A stretch of 64,000 nt of DNA from Yponomeuta sedellus (taxonomy: Eukaryota > Arthropoda > Insecta > Lepidoptera > Yponomeutidae), in the NCBI GenBank assembly GCA_934045075.1, contig OW203722.1, forward strand, positions 23,282,879 to 23,346,878, in the 5' to 3' direction. The notes beneath the pieces are model-generated. The model did no database searches. It was not told the origin of the DNA and worked only from the letters and a program-made list of their open reading frames with translations. Positions 43,311 through 53,611 of this stretch are shown here, in pieces (position 1 is the first letter of the stretch; every line of letters starts with the position of its first letter). Made by a program: the position numbers and the translations under genes.

Positions 43311-43504
43311 TCATCAACTCATGATGATTATAAACGAAACCACAAAAAAAAACATTTATTGGTCAAATACCGCACTACAGTTCGACAACTAACTGGTAAT
43401 AAAGTTTTTTTTTTATTTGCATCTTTTCTGCACTTGAAGGTGCAAGAGATTCATGAATATAATTTGCACGCTAGAGGTTTTTCAATAAGTAGATTAAATA
43501 CGTA

Positions 43505-43680
43505 TGTAATATGCCTGTACCTAATACAGAGAGTATTGGAAAGAGGTTCTAAATTTCACTGATGGCGGTAGTCGTCCATTGGCTCAGTTGGGAGAGCGCT
43601 GGCACGGTTAGCCAGAGGTCACGGGTTCGAGTCCCGGCATTGGTGAAATTTTTAGCCTCTAACTAGGTTCTTAACATTAA
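43505..43680 (+). repeat. Family S copy with tRNA-like domain
   Basis: 'tgcctgtacctaatacagag', tRNA-like domain 43573-43645 ('ccattggctcagttgggaga', 'cgggttcgagtcccggcatt') and 'tttttagcctctaactaggt'. The 3' A-rich end is lost. 43681-44222 has no features. Confidence 0.8.
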
Positions 43681-44229
43681 ATGTAATTTATGTAAAAGTT
43701 AATTCGGATTCGGATTTCTAGGCTAGATTTGACATATCAACTACGTCCGTCATGCTCTAAGGTAGATTGGTCGCAATTGCTTTCAAGTTCGGCAACTACT
43801 TGAGATTAGGGACGGCTGGGAGAGAATTTTCTTTTAATATTTTCTTGGAGTTCACAGCTACTGTGGTCCGTTGTCACTACGCATGCGGGTTGTGTGCTTT
43901 GCGAACATCTGTTCAGTCTAATGCCTGATATCGTTTGGAAAATTATGTATTTTTTCCCTTTTCTACATTTACGTTGCATAGGCAGTATCTCTCCCCCAAA
44001 TTGCCTTCCTCTAAACGTTTGCGACAACATAAAACGTACCTAAAGCTGATCAATGCAAAAGCTTATACTCTCTAGCAGTTTTTTATCATGCGGCAAAGTA
44101 TTCCTATTCACAGAATGTAAGAAGATGAATTAAAGTTCGCGCATTAGCGGTACGATTTGTTCATTTCAGTCAGCCACCCACACCAGCACGAAGTAGGGGG
44201 TACCCGCAAGTTCGTTTAAGCCCTACGAC

Positions 44230-44300
44230 ACAAACTTAGATTAGATTAGACTTATTTTTTGTACACACCAGAAAATAAAATACATTAAAAGGCTTACATA
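44230..44300 (-). repeat. LINE 3' tail fragment at the duplication edge
   Basis: 'agattagattagacttattt' with 'tgtacacaccagaaaataaa': a (TTAGA)n-like tail and UTR in minus orientation, comparable to 31855-31915. The following 44300-45380 holds no recognisable feature; the frame at 44441-44632 has no domain. Confidence 0.4.
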
Positions 44301-45382
44301 ACTTAGTTAATTCTATATTCTTCCATAAAGGTTGTTAAAAACTTACCTATTCCAAACGCTAGCATACTGGACAACAACGCAAGATGTCATGTTATATAAA
44401 TAGAACATTTTTTACTCTTTCTCTAAAGCTATAAAAATCATTGTCGGGTTACATGCCTATTGATGTAACGTGGAACGTATGCGCAATACACGCGGCACTG
44501 GCGCCATCTAGCGACACGTTAGTCTCAATCTTTTTTTCATTACATTCCCACGTCATGTGTATAGCGGTTGTGGCTTACGATCAACGTACTGTACGGATCC
44601 ATATAAAAAATTTTTTTCACGTTAAACAATAAGTATCTTCTATAATAGAGAAAAATAAATTCTAGATGAATCAAATTTAATATCACACAGACCACAAAAA
44701 AAGTTCTAGTAAGTAATCCTGAATATCTTATTTCTATAATAGCACATTTACCATGTAAGCGTAATTTAAATCAAACGTTCTGTTCGTGCTACGCTGTTAG
44801 TATGCCTTAGACAATAATGTGTAGTCCTTTCAAAAGCTTAACATCTTTCAATGACATTGAAACATAATTATGTAAATAAACATCACTTTTACTTTATCAC
44901 GATGAGATCCACACAACTATCGACAGCCGTAGTTCAAGAAAGGTGTCTACAACAAACACTTTATCTACCGTCACATTAATTCCACTCGTGTCACATTTCA
45001 CAGACCCGATTTGTAATATTCGCAGCCCAAATTCAAAGTGGATGCTTAGTTACTAGCCCCCGAGATATTTGCCACCGGGAGGGAGAGTATCAAATAACAA
45101 TTAGCGATAAATCAGAGGAAGTAGGTACATGGGGCAGCTACCCTATTCCATGACCAACCTTTGCTGGTTGGTAATGGCGTGAGATTGAAGCGTGTGGGTT
45201 ACAAGGGGAGTGATAATTAGTAAATGTTTCCGATGCCGAGAGTTCGCGGAGTAATCACTGTGAAATAATTTGAGACCATCTCATATGGACTTCGTCATTA
45301 ACATCAGCCTACGTAGGAACCATGCTCGCATTAATATCGAGGGTAAAACAACTGACAATTAGAATTTTTAATTACAATTTCT

Positions 45383-45495
45383 TCTTCTTCTTCAGGCTAT
45401 ATTAGGTCACTGCTGGACATAGCCCTCCCCTGATGAGCGCAAGGTTGTGCCATCATTAGGGGGTAGTGCCCATAATCCCCACGCTGGGTATACAA
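45383..45495 (+). repeat. Family R, 5' part
   Basis: 'cttcttcttcttcaggctat', 'cactgctggacatagccctc' and 'agtgcccataatccccacgc'. Duplicate at 49747-49859. Confidence 0.8.
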
Positions 45496-45654
45496 TTTAC
45501 GATTCACAAATTGCTCGTAGTCCCAGCTGCCTGAGTGATCTTAAACGATCACGAAGGTTAAGCAATACAGGGCGGGTTCGGTGCATGTACGGGTAAACCG
45601 TCTATGACTAACCCCAATGGCATTTTTCCGAACGATTTCGTGCTTTGCAAGGCA

Positions 45655-46550
45655 CGTATGTATGTATGTATGTATTTATTAATATAAAAGAGCACGTTAC
45701 ATGTTAGAAATAAGGCCCCACAAAACCAATTACTTGGTTTGACTGTGGGAGCAGTCTCGTTTACAATAGTTTTACCTGATATTTTTACTTTTACCAGATA
45801 TTTTTTTTAACGTAACCTTTTTTTACATAATATTTGCATACTTAGCATTTTCTTATAAAAAGGATGACTTAGCAAAATTCTTAAAACTATTATTATTTTT
45901 ATTTTTTAAGAATAACTACCAGTTCCACTCATAACTTATTAATATTAGGTACATATTAAGTTAAGCTGCACCCAAAAAATTAAACAACAAACAACAAGTT
46001 GCTTTATACAATCCAAAACGTCAAGAGACGTTCTAGATTGTACCAAACAGATATTCCTTATTTGTAAAACGAAACAATGCATGATTATTTTGGCTTCGAA
46101 TGCTATCTGGCAATTCGTTGAATAGTGCTGGTAATTTTCTTTTTAGCATTCTACCACCAAAATAATTATTCACCCTGTAACTTTCAAATTTACCTCTCAC
46201 GGCCCCCCTAGTACCTATGGAATGTTGAATTAGTACTTTATAATGTTCATCTTTGAAGTTATTGATAGCTAATAAATAATTATTTATGTTTTAAGGTGGC
46301 TGGGAGAACTTTACAAATTTTAAATAATTGTCTGTAATCATTTTTACATTTGAATTTAGTACGGCCATTGACCAAAAGTTTTAAAAATCTTATCTGCATG
46401 TTTTCTATTTTATCAATATGTGTTTTAAATGTTGATCCATAGGATTCTAAACCATATGCTATTATTGATTCAACTAATGATTTATACAAATATTTTAGTA
46501 CCGGTTTAGGGGTTTTCTAACTTAACTGCTGAAACTTGCTTAATAGTAAC
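45655..46550 (-). mobile_element. 5'-truncated LINE with (CATA)n tail inserted in a SINE
   Basis: On the minus strand the element begins inside the reverse transcriptase gene, passes a stop at the C-terminus (about 46050) and ends in 'aataaatacatacatacata'. Its UTR carries 'gtttgactgtgggagcagtc' and its complement-rich surroundings 'ccaagtaattggttttgtgg'. Insertion in SINE A is seen on both sides; the duplicated target is at most a few bases ('acg'). Confidence 0.75.
46050..46489 (-). pseudogene. C-terminal fragment of a LINE reverse transcriptase
   Basis: The frame from 46489 gives MYKSLVESIIAYGLESYGST, KIENMQIRFLKLLVNG and KCKNDYRQLFKICKVLP. After a break at 46280 the reading continues in another frame as NYFGGRMLKRKLPALFNELP and LFRFTNKEYLFGTI to a stop near 46050. 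LY-x-ALVES-I-YGL-SYG and the 'RLFNELP..IR' end are typical of the post-RT region of CR1/Jockey-group elements. No RT active site remains. An identical duplicate is at 50414-50853. Confidence 0.7.
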
Positions 46551-46999
46551 GTTAAGCAGTTAGTGCCGGCTGCCGTCGATAGATGGCAGTCGTTAAGCCA
46601 AGTCAGAGGCCTTGGGGTGGCTTGAAAACTTCTGACATTAAGGCAAGCCACTAGTCATGTAAACCTCCACAAATCCGTACTTGGCCTCCGTGGTGGACTT
46701 ATGGCCTATACCTCCCTCAGGGAAGAGACCCGTGCCCCTCGGTGGCATCGTAATAATTATGTTTATGATGATAACAATGATTCACAATTTTCCTGGCTTA
46801 TGAATGTGTATTCTTTTTTTCCAAATTAATCATGTCGAGAAATCAATAGCTCTGAAGATTTGATGTTCTTAGCAGAATTTTTCACTGCATTTGTATCGGA
46901 TAGAAACTATTAAACTTAATTGAAATTTTTGAACGCGTTATTGAAGTTGTGTAGGCATTGGAAAAAAGTCTATTTTATAACATAACGTTAGGGGTTATT

Positions 47000-47360
47000 G
47001 AAGCGCTCGTGGCCTAGGCAAACTGAGTGATTGGAATCAATAGCTTGTTTAAGCAACAAGCGCGGTCAGGTACGGGATGGGTGAGCGTCCCGTGACTACC
47101 GCTAGTGGCATTTTTCCAAGCGCTTCCGTGTTTCTCAAGACACGTTAAGCCGTTGGTGCCGGCTGTCATATAATGGCAGTCGTTAAGCCATGTCAGAGGC
47201 CTTGTGGGCGGCTTGATAACTTCTGACAGTAAGGCCCGTCACTGTCTTACAATCCTCCACCAACCCGGCCTTGGCCCCCGTGGTGGAGGATGGCCTAACC
47301 TTCTTGCGATGCAGGAAGAGACCCGTGCCCCAGCAGTGGGGACACACAAGGGTTGATAAC
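47000..47360 (+). repeat. SINE family A, full-length reference copy
   Basis: Begins 'gaagcgctcgtggcctaggc', continues with 'aagcgcggtcaggtacggga', 'ctaccgctagtggcattttt', 'ccgttggtgccggctgtcat', 'gtcagaggccttgtgggcgg', 'ccgtcactgtcttacaatcc', 'gatgcaggaagagacccgtg' and ends 'agggttgataac'. About 360 bp, no clear Pol III tRNA head. Duplicate at 51364-51724. Confidence 0.85.
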
Positions 47361-47710
47361 TAACTAAAACTAAGGGTTATTTTCAAGATTAAGTCTGGTA
47401 TTTAAGTAATCTTAACGGGAAAGATTATAAGTAATTTAGTGTAACTCTAAGATTAAAATAATCAGTAAATTAAGTAAAAACCTGTTTTGAAAAATGTACG
47501 TTTAGTTTCTTTGTTAGTTTCTTCGCAACACAGTATATTCGTTCTGGAACTAACGACTTGACGTTCATGAAGTTAACATTTTGTTGTCGCAGTGAATACG
47601 TTTTTGACTTTGTCTTTTGATTTAAGAAATCTGTACGTTCTTATGTTTGTACGTTCTTAATGTAAGAATGCCTGATAAACTAAAAATTAAAAATATTTTT
47701 AATTACATAC

Positions 47711-47829
47711 CAAAATAATAAAAACTGTTTTTACACGGACTTTAGTCGTTTATTCAGTCTTCCGAGACCACGGTACTTGAAAAAGTAAAATAAACGAGTA
47801 AAATCCGTGTAAAAACAGTTTTTATTTTG
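47711..47829. repeat. Inverted repeat related to 1989-2122
   Basis: Arms of about 40 bp ('aaaactgtttttacacggac' against 'gtccgtgt'-type 'atccgtgtaaaaacagtttt'), spacer with 'gaccacggtacttgaaaaag'. The frame 47731-47937 over it is chance. Duplicate at 52075-52193. Confidence 0.75.
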
Positions 47830-48209
47830 TCTAGTGCCTGTGTTTGCCTTATAAAATACTATACATGCCAAAATGCTGTAGATATGTAAAGTTTTGGTGT
47901 TGGTGTCCAGTAATCGGAGCGTCCGCTTTCGAGTCAAACGTAAGCCTTTTATTACCTGTAGCTATATCAATAACAGAGGTCAATAAATAATTAATATAAT
48001 AATTCTAACAAGCTTGCACTAGTACATAAATATAGATTTATGTACTAGTCTATTATTTTATTCTATAAAACTTGTGGAAGTTTCGTATCTATGTATTTTT
48101 TTATTAATGTGGATTTATTTAATTTTTAATATATTTCAGCCATAGTTTTGTTGTATGCACGTTAGTTTTAATTTTATTACGGAACAATTACTTTGTTGTG
48201 ATATATTTA

Positions 48210-48465
48210 AAGCTGTGTGGTGTCGGCCTAGAAAATAGCACTAACCCAATTCTTCCCGCGGGTGTCGTAAAAGGCGACTAAGGGACACAAACCGGGGGGT
48301 GGGCAGCAGCGCCCCCTGCAGTACAATTCCACCGAACTGCGATCCCCAACCCGCATGCCCAGCGTGGGGATTATGGGCATTACCCCCTATGATAGCACAA
48401 CGTGGCACTTTATAGGGGAGGGCTATGTCCAGCAGTGGACTAGTATAGCCTGACGACGACGATAT
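48210..48465 (-). repeat. Family R, minus orientation
   Basis: Minus strand: 'tatactagtccactgctgga', 'catagccctcccctataaag', 'gttggggatcgcagttcggt', 'ctgcagggggcgctgctgcc', 'cgccttttacgacacccgcg' and 'ttctaggccgacaccacaca'. Duplicate at 52574-52829. Confidence 0.85.
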
Positions 48466-48586
48466 ATTTAACTTCACCCCGAATGGAGAACTGTGCCCCA
48501 AGATACTATTTAATTTAGTTTGGGGTTCAGAGTTACTTTATACACTGTTATGTTGTAATTTTGCTCAATGAACATGTTTCATTGTT

Positions 48587-51500
48587 CTACGACACAAACT
48601 TAGATTAGATTAGACTTATTTTTTGTACACACCAGAAAATAAAATACATTAAAAGGCTTACATAACTTAGTTAATTCTATATTCTTCCATAAAGGTTGTT
48701 AAAAACTTACCTATTCCAAACGCTAGCATACTGGACAACAACGCAAGATGTCATGTTATATAAATAGAACATTTTTTACTCTTTCTCTAAAGCTATAAAA
48801 ATCATTGTCGGGTTACATGCCTATTGATGTAACGTGGAACGTATGCGCAATACACGCGGCACTGGCGCCATCTAGCGACACGTTAGTCTCAATCTTTTTT
48901 TCATTACATTCCCACGTCATGTGTATAGCGGTTGTGGCTTACGATCAACGTACTGTACGGATCCATATAAAAAATTTTTTTCACGTTAAACAATAAGTAT
49001 CTTCTATAATAGAGAAAAATAAATTCTAGATGAATCAAATTTAATATCACACAGACCACAAAAAAAGTTCTAGTAAGTAATCCTGAATATCTTATTTCTA
49101 TAATAGCACATTTACCATGTAAGCGTAATTTAAATCAAACGTTCTGTTCGTGCTACGCTGTTAGTATGCCTTAGACAATAATGTGTAGTCCTTTCAAAAG
49201 CTTAACATCTTTCAATGACATTGAAACATAATTATGTAAATAAACATCACTTTTACTTTATCACGATGAGATCCACACAACTATCGACAGCCGTAGTTCA
49301 AGAAAGGTGTCTACAACAAACACTTTATCTACCGTCACATTAATTCCACTCGTGTCACATTTCACAGACCCGATTTGTAATATTCGCAGCCCAAATTCAA
49401 AGTGGATGCTTAGTTACTAGCCCCCGAGATATTTGCCACCGGGAGGGAGAGTATCAAATAACAATTAGCGATAAATCAGAGGAAGTAGGTACATGGGGCA
49501 GCTACCCTATTCCATGACCAACCTTTGCTGGTTGGTAATGGCGTGAGATTGAAGCGTGTGGGTTACAAGGGGAGTGATAATTAGTAAATGTTTCCGATGC
49601 CGAGAGTTCGCGGAGTAATCACTGTGAAATAATTTGAGACCATCTCATATGGACTTCGTCATTAACATCAGCCTACGTAGGAACCATGCTCGCATTAATA
49701 TCGAGGGTAAAACAACTGACAATTAGAATTTTTAATTACAATTTCTTCTTCTTCTTCAGGCTATATTAGGTCACTGCTGGACATAGCCCTCCCCTGATGA
49801 GCGCAAGGTTGTGCCATCATTAGGGGGTAGTGCCCATAATCCCCACGCTGGGTATACAATTTACGATTCACAAATTGCTCGTAGTCCCAGCTGCCTGAGT
49901 GATCTTAAACGATCACGAAGGTTAAGCAATACAGGGCGGGTTCGGTGCATGTACGGGTAAACCGTCTATGACTAACCCCAATGGCATTTTTCCGAACGAT
50001 TTCGTGCTTTGCAAGGCACGTATGTATGTATGTATGTATTTATTAATATAAAAGAGCACGTTACATGTTAGAAATAAGGCCCCACAAAACCAATTACTTG
50101 GTTTGACTGTGGGAGCAGTCTCGTTTACAATAGTTTTACCTGATATTTTTACTTTTACCAGATATTTTTTTTAACGTAACCTTTTTTTACATAATATTTG
50201 CATACTTAGCATTTTCTTATAAAAAGGATGACTTAGCAAAATTCTTAAAACTATTATTATTTTTATTTTTTAAGAATAACTACCAGTTCCACTCATAACT
50301 TATTAATATTAGGTACATATTAAGTTAAGCTGCACCCAAAAAATTAAACAACAAACAACAAGTTGCTTTATACAATCCAAAACGTCAAGAGACGTTCTAG
50401 ATTGTACCAAACAGATATTCCTTATTTGTAAAACGAAACAATGCATGATTATTTTGGCTTCGAATGCTATCTGGCAATTCGTTGAATAGTGCTGGTAATT
50501 TTCTTTTTAGCATTCTACCACCAAAATAATTATTCACCCTGTAACTTTCAAATTTACCTCTCACGGCCCCCCTAGTACCTATGGAATGTTGAATTAGTAC
50601 TTTATAATGTTCATCTTTGAAGTTATTGATAGCTAATAAATAATTATTTATGTTTTAAGGTGGCTGGGAGAACTTTACAAATTTTAAATAATTGTCTGTA
50701 ATCATTTTTACATTTGAATTTAGTACGGCCATTGACCAAAAGTTTTAAAAATCTTATCTGCATGTTTTCTATTTTATCAATATGTGTTTTAAATGTTGAT
50801 CCATAGGATTCTAAACCATATGCTATTATTGATTCAACTAATGATTTATACAAATATTTTAGTACCGGTTTAGGGGTTTTCTAACTTAACTGCTGAAACT
50901 TGCTTAATAGTAACGTTAAGCAGTTAGTGCCGGCTGCCGTCGATAGATGGCAGTCGTTAAGCCAAGTCAGAGGCCTTGGGGTGGCTTGAAAACTTCTGAC
51001 ATTAAGGCAAGCCACTAGTCATGTAAACCTCCACAAATCCGTACTTGGCCTCCGTGGTGGACTTATGGCCTATACCTCCCTCAGGGAAGAGACCCGTGCC
51101 CCTCGGTGGCATCGTAATAATTATGTTTATGATGATAACAATGATTCACAATTTTCCTGGCTTATGAATGTGTATTCTTTTTTTCCAAATTAATCATGTC
51201 GAGAAATCAATAGCTCTGAAGATTTGATGTTCTTAGCAGAATTTTTCACTGCATTTGTATCGGATAGAAACTATTAAACTTAATTGAAATTTTTGAACGC
51301 GTTATTGAAGTTGTGTAGGCATTGGAAAAAAGTCTATTTTATAACATAACGTTAGGGGTTATTGAAGCGCTCGTGGCCTAGGCAAACTGAGTGATTGGAA
51401 TCAATAGCTTGTTTAAGCAACAAGCGCGGTCAGGTACGGGATGGGTGAGCGTCCCGTGACTACCGCTAGTGGCATTTTTCCAAGCGCTTCCGTGTTTCTC

Positions 51501-52950
51501 AAGACACGTTAAGCCGTTGGTGCCGGCTGTCATATAATGGCAGTCGTTAAGCCATGTCAGAGGCCTTGTGGGCGGCTTGATAACTTCTGACAGTAAGGCC
51601 CGTCACTGTCTTACAATCCTCCACCAACCCGGCCTTGGCCCCCGTGGTGGAGGATGGCCTAACCTTCTTGCGATGCAGGAAGAGACCCGTGCCCCAGCAG
51701 TGGGGACACACAAGGGTTGATAACTAACTAAAACTAAGGGTTATTTTCAAGATTAAGTCTGGTATTTAAGTAATCTTAACGGGAAAGATTATAAGTAATT
51801 TAGTGTAACTCTAAGATTAAAATAATCAGTAAATTAAGTAAAAACCTGTTTTGAAAAATGTACGTTTAGTTTCTTTGTTAGTTTCTTCGCAACACAGTAT
51901 ATTCGTTCTGGAACTAACGACTTGACGTTCATGAAGTTAACATTTTGTTGTCGCAGTGAATACGTTTTTGACTTTGTCTTTTGATTTAAGAAATCTGTAC
52001 GTTCTTATGTTTGTACGTTCTTAATGTAAGAATGCCTGATAAACTAAAAATTAAAAATATTTTTAATTACATACCAAAATAATAAAAACTGTTTTTACAC
52101 GGACTTTAGTCGTTTATTCAGTCTTCCGAGACCACGGTACTTGAAAAAGTAAAATAAACGAGTAAAATCCGTGTAAAAACAGTTTTTATTTTGTCTAGTG
52201 CCTGTGTTTGCCTTATAAAATACTATACATGCCAAAATGCTGTAGATATGTAAAGTTTTGGTGTTGGTGTCCAGTAATCGGAGCGTCCGCTTTCGAGTCA
52301 AACGTAAGCCTTTTATTACCTGTAGCTATATCAATAACAGAGGTCAATAAATAATTAATATAATAATTCTAACAAGCTTGCACTAGTACATAAATATAGA
52401 TTTATGTACTAGTCTATTATTTTATTCTATAAAACTTGTGGAAGTTTCGTATCTATGTATTTTTTTATTAATGTGGATTTATTTAATTTTTAATATATTT
52501 CAGCCATAGTTTTGTTGTATGCACGTTAGTTTTAATTTTATTACGGAACAATTACTTTGTTGTGATATATTTAAAGCTGTGTGGTGTCGGCCTAGAAAAT
52601 AGCACTAACCCAATTCTTCCCGCGGGTGTCGTAAAAGGCGACTAAGGGACACAAACCGGGGGGTGGGCAGCAGCGCCCCCTGCAGTACAATTCCACCGAA
52701 CTGCGATCCCCAACCCGCATGCCCAGCGTGGGGATTATGGGCATTACCCCCTATGATAGCACAACGTGGCACTTTATAGGGGAGGGCTATGTCCAGCAGT
52801 GGACTAGTATAGCCTGACGACGACGATATATTTAACTTCACCCCGAATGGAGAACTGTGCCCCAAGATACTATTTAATTTAGTTTGGGGTTCAGAGTTAC
52901 TTTATACACTGTTATGTTGTAATTTTGCTCAATGAACATGTTTCATTGTA
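48587..52950. repeat. Second copy of the 4.36 kb tandem duplication
   Basis: Same content as 44223-48586 in the same order and orientation: LINE tail 48594, family R 49747, SINE A halves 49897 and 50915 with the LINE fragment 50019-50914 between, SINE A 51364, hairpin 52075, family R (minus) 52574. It leaves the repeat at 52950, after which 52951-53460 holds nothing recognisable. Confidence 0.9.
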
Positions 52951-53460
52951 ATTTTTCATATAATATGAATATTTCAAAGTTATGAAGTTAAGCTATTGGC
53001 TATCCATATACACAACAATCTGGAGAACGTCCCATACCCGCTACGTACAGCACAGTACAGATCTTTCTATAACAAACGGTTTGAGCATTAACAGAATAGG
53101 ATATCTGCCAGGCTCGGAGCTTCTCTACAGACATTCTCCATTGTGCTAATTGGTTTGCAGTTAGACTTAAGCCATTGCCTAACACGAAATGGACTAAAGG
53201 CTGAAAGGAAGAGAGATGAAGAACATTTTATGCGCCTTATAAAGCGCATTACCTTATAAAACCTTAGTAAACGCAAACCTAAACATTATTTACATATTCT
53301 AAATAAGTGATTCCGGAATTAAGTTAGGAAGGGTGTAAAAAGAACCATAATTATTTATTTGAAAACAAAATCTACACCAAATAACTCGACAGCAAAACCT
53401 TTCACTAGGGTGATCAATTTGCTTCGCGAAGGAATTTCTTAGGTCCGTTGACGACCACTG

Positions 53461-53611
53461 TTGCGTAGCGGTAGCGCGTCTGCCTACCATGCAAGAGGTC
53501 CCGGGTTCGAATCCCGGCTGAGAACAAAAAAAACCCAGGTCTTGGATGTTTACATGTTTGTGATGTCTTTGTTTCTGGTTCCCACGACACAGGGTATCCT
53601 AGTGTGGGGCC
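53461..53611 (+). repeat. SINE family E, 5' part, broken by a transposon
   Basis: tRNA-like head 53458-53522 ('gttgcgtagcggtagcgcgt', 'cgggttcgaatcccggctga'), 'cccaggtcttggatgtttac', 'cacgacacagggtatcctag' and 'tgtggggcc'. The remainder ('agaagcaatgtatgtgcttg', 'aatgttatgttaaatgttat') lies at 56335-56395 beyond the inserted element. Confidence 0.85.
53604..53611. repeat. 8-bp target site duplication of the 53612-56326 transposon
   Basis: 'gtggggcc' here and exactly again at 56327-56334. The uninterrupted SINE at 19319-19535 has this 8-mer once. Confidence 0.95.

Larger units (their letters stand above)
45533..46750 (+). repeat. SINE family A (second subfamily), split by a LINE fragment
   Basis: First half 45533-45654 ('cgatcacgaaggttaagcaa' ... 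'tttgcaaggcacg'), second half 46551-46750 ('gttaagcagttagtgccggc' ... 'cgtgcccctcggtggc'). Joined, they are collinear with 33680-33935. The insert 45655-46550 is a LINE 3' end in minus orientation. Duplicate halves at 49897-50018 and 50915-51114. Confidence 0.85.
44223..48586. repeat. First copy of a 4.36 kb direct tandem duplication
   Basis: 44223-48585 and 48587-52949 read the same base for base everywhere I compared them, an offset of 4364 bp, with one extra T (48586) at the junction. The left edge (44222 c versus 48586 t) and right edge (48586 t versus 52950 a) are sharp, with no flanking repeat to explain unequal crossing-over. The unit holds a LINE tail, families R and A, a LINE RT fragment inserted in SINE A, a hairpin and a further family R copy. 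Either a very recent duplication or an assembly artefact. Confidence 0.9.

Noticed and set aside
44441..44632. 63-codon frame kept identical at 48805
   Set aside because: Identity follows from the 4.36 kb duplication. No domain, no other copy, no codon bias.
48241..48501. 86-codon minus-strand frame, repeated at 52605
   Set aside because: It lies entirely in repeat family R; its repetition is due to the tandem duplication and not to selection.
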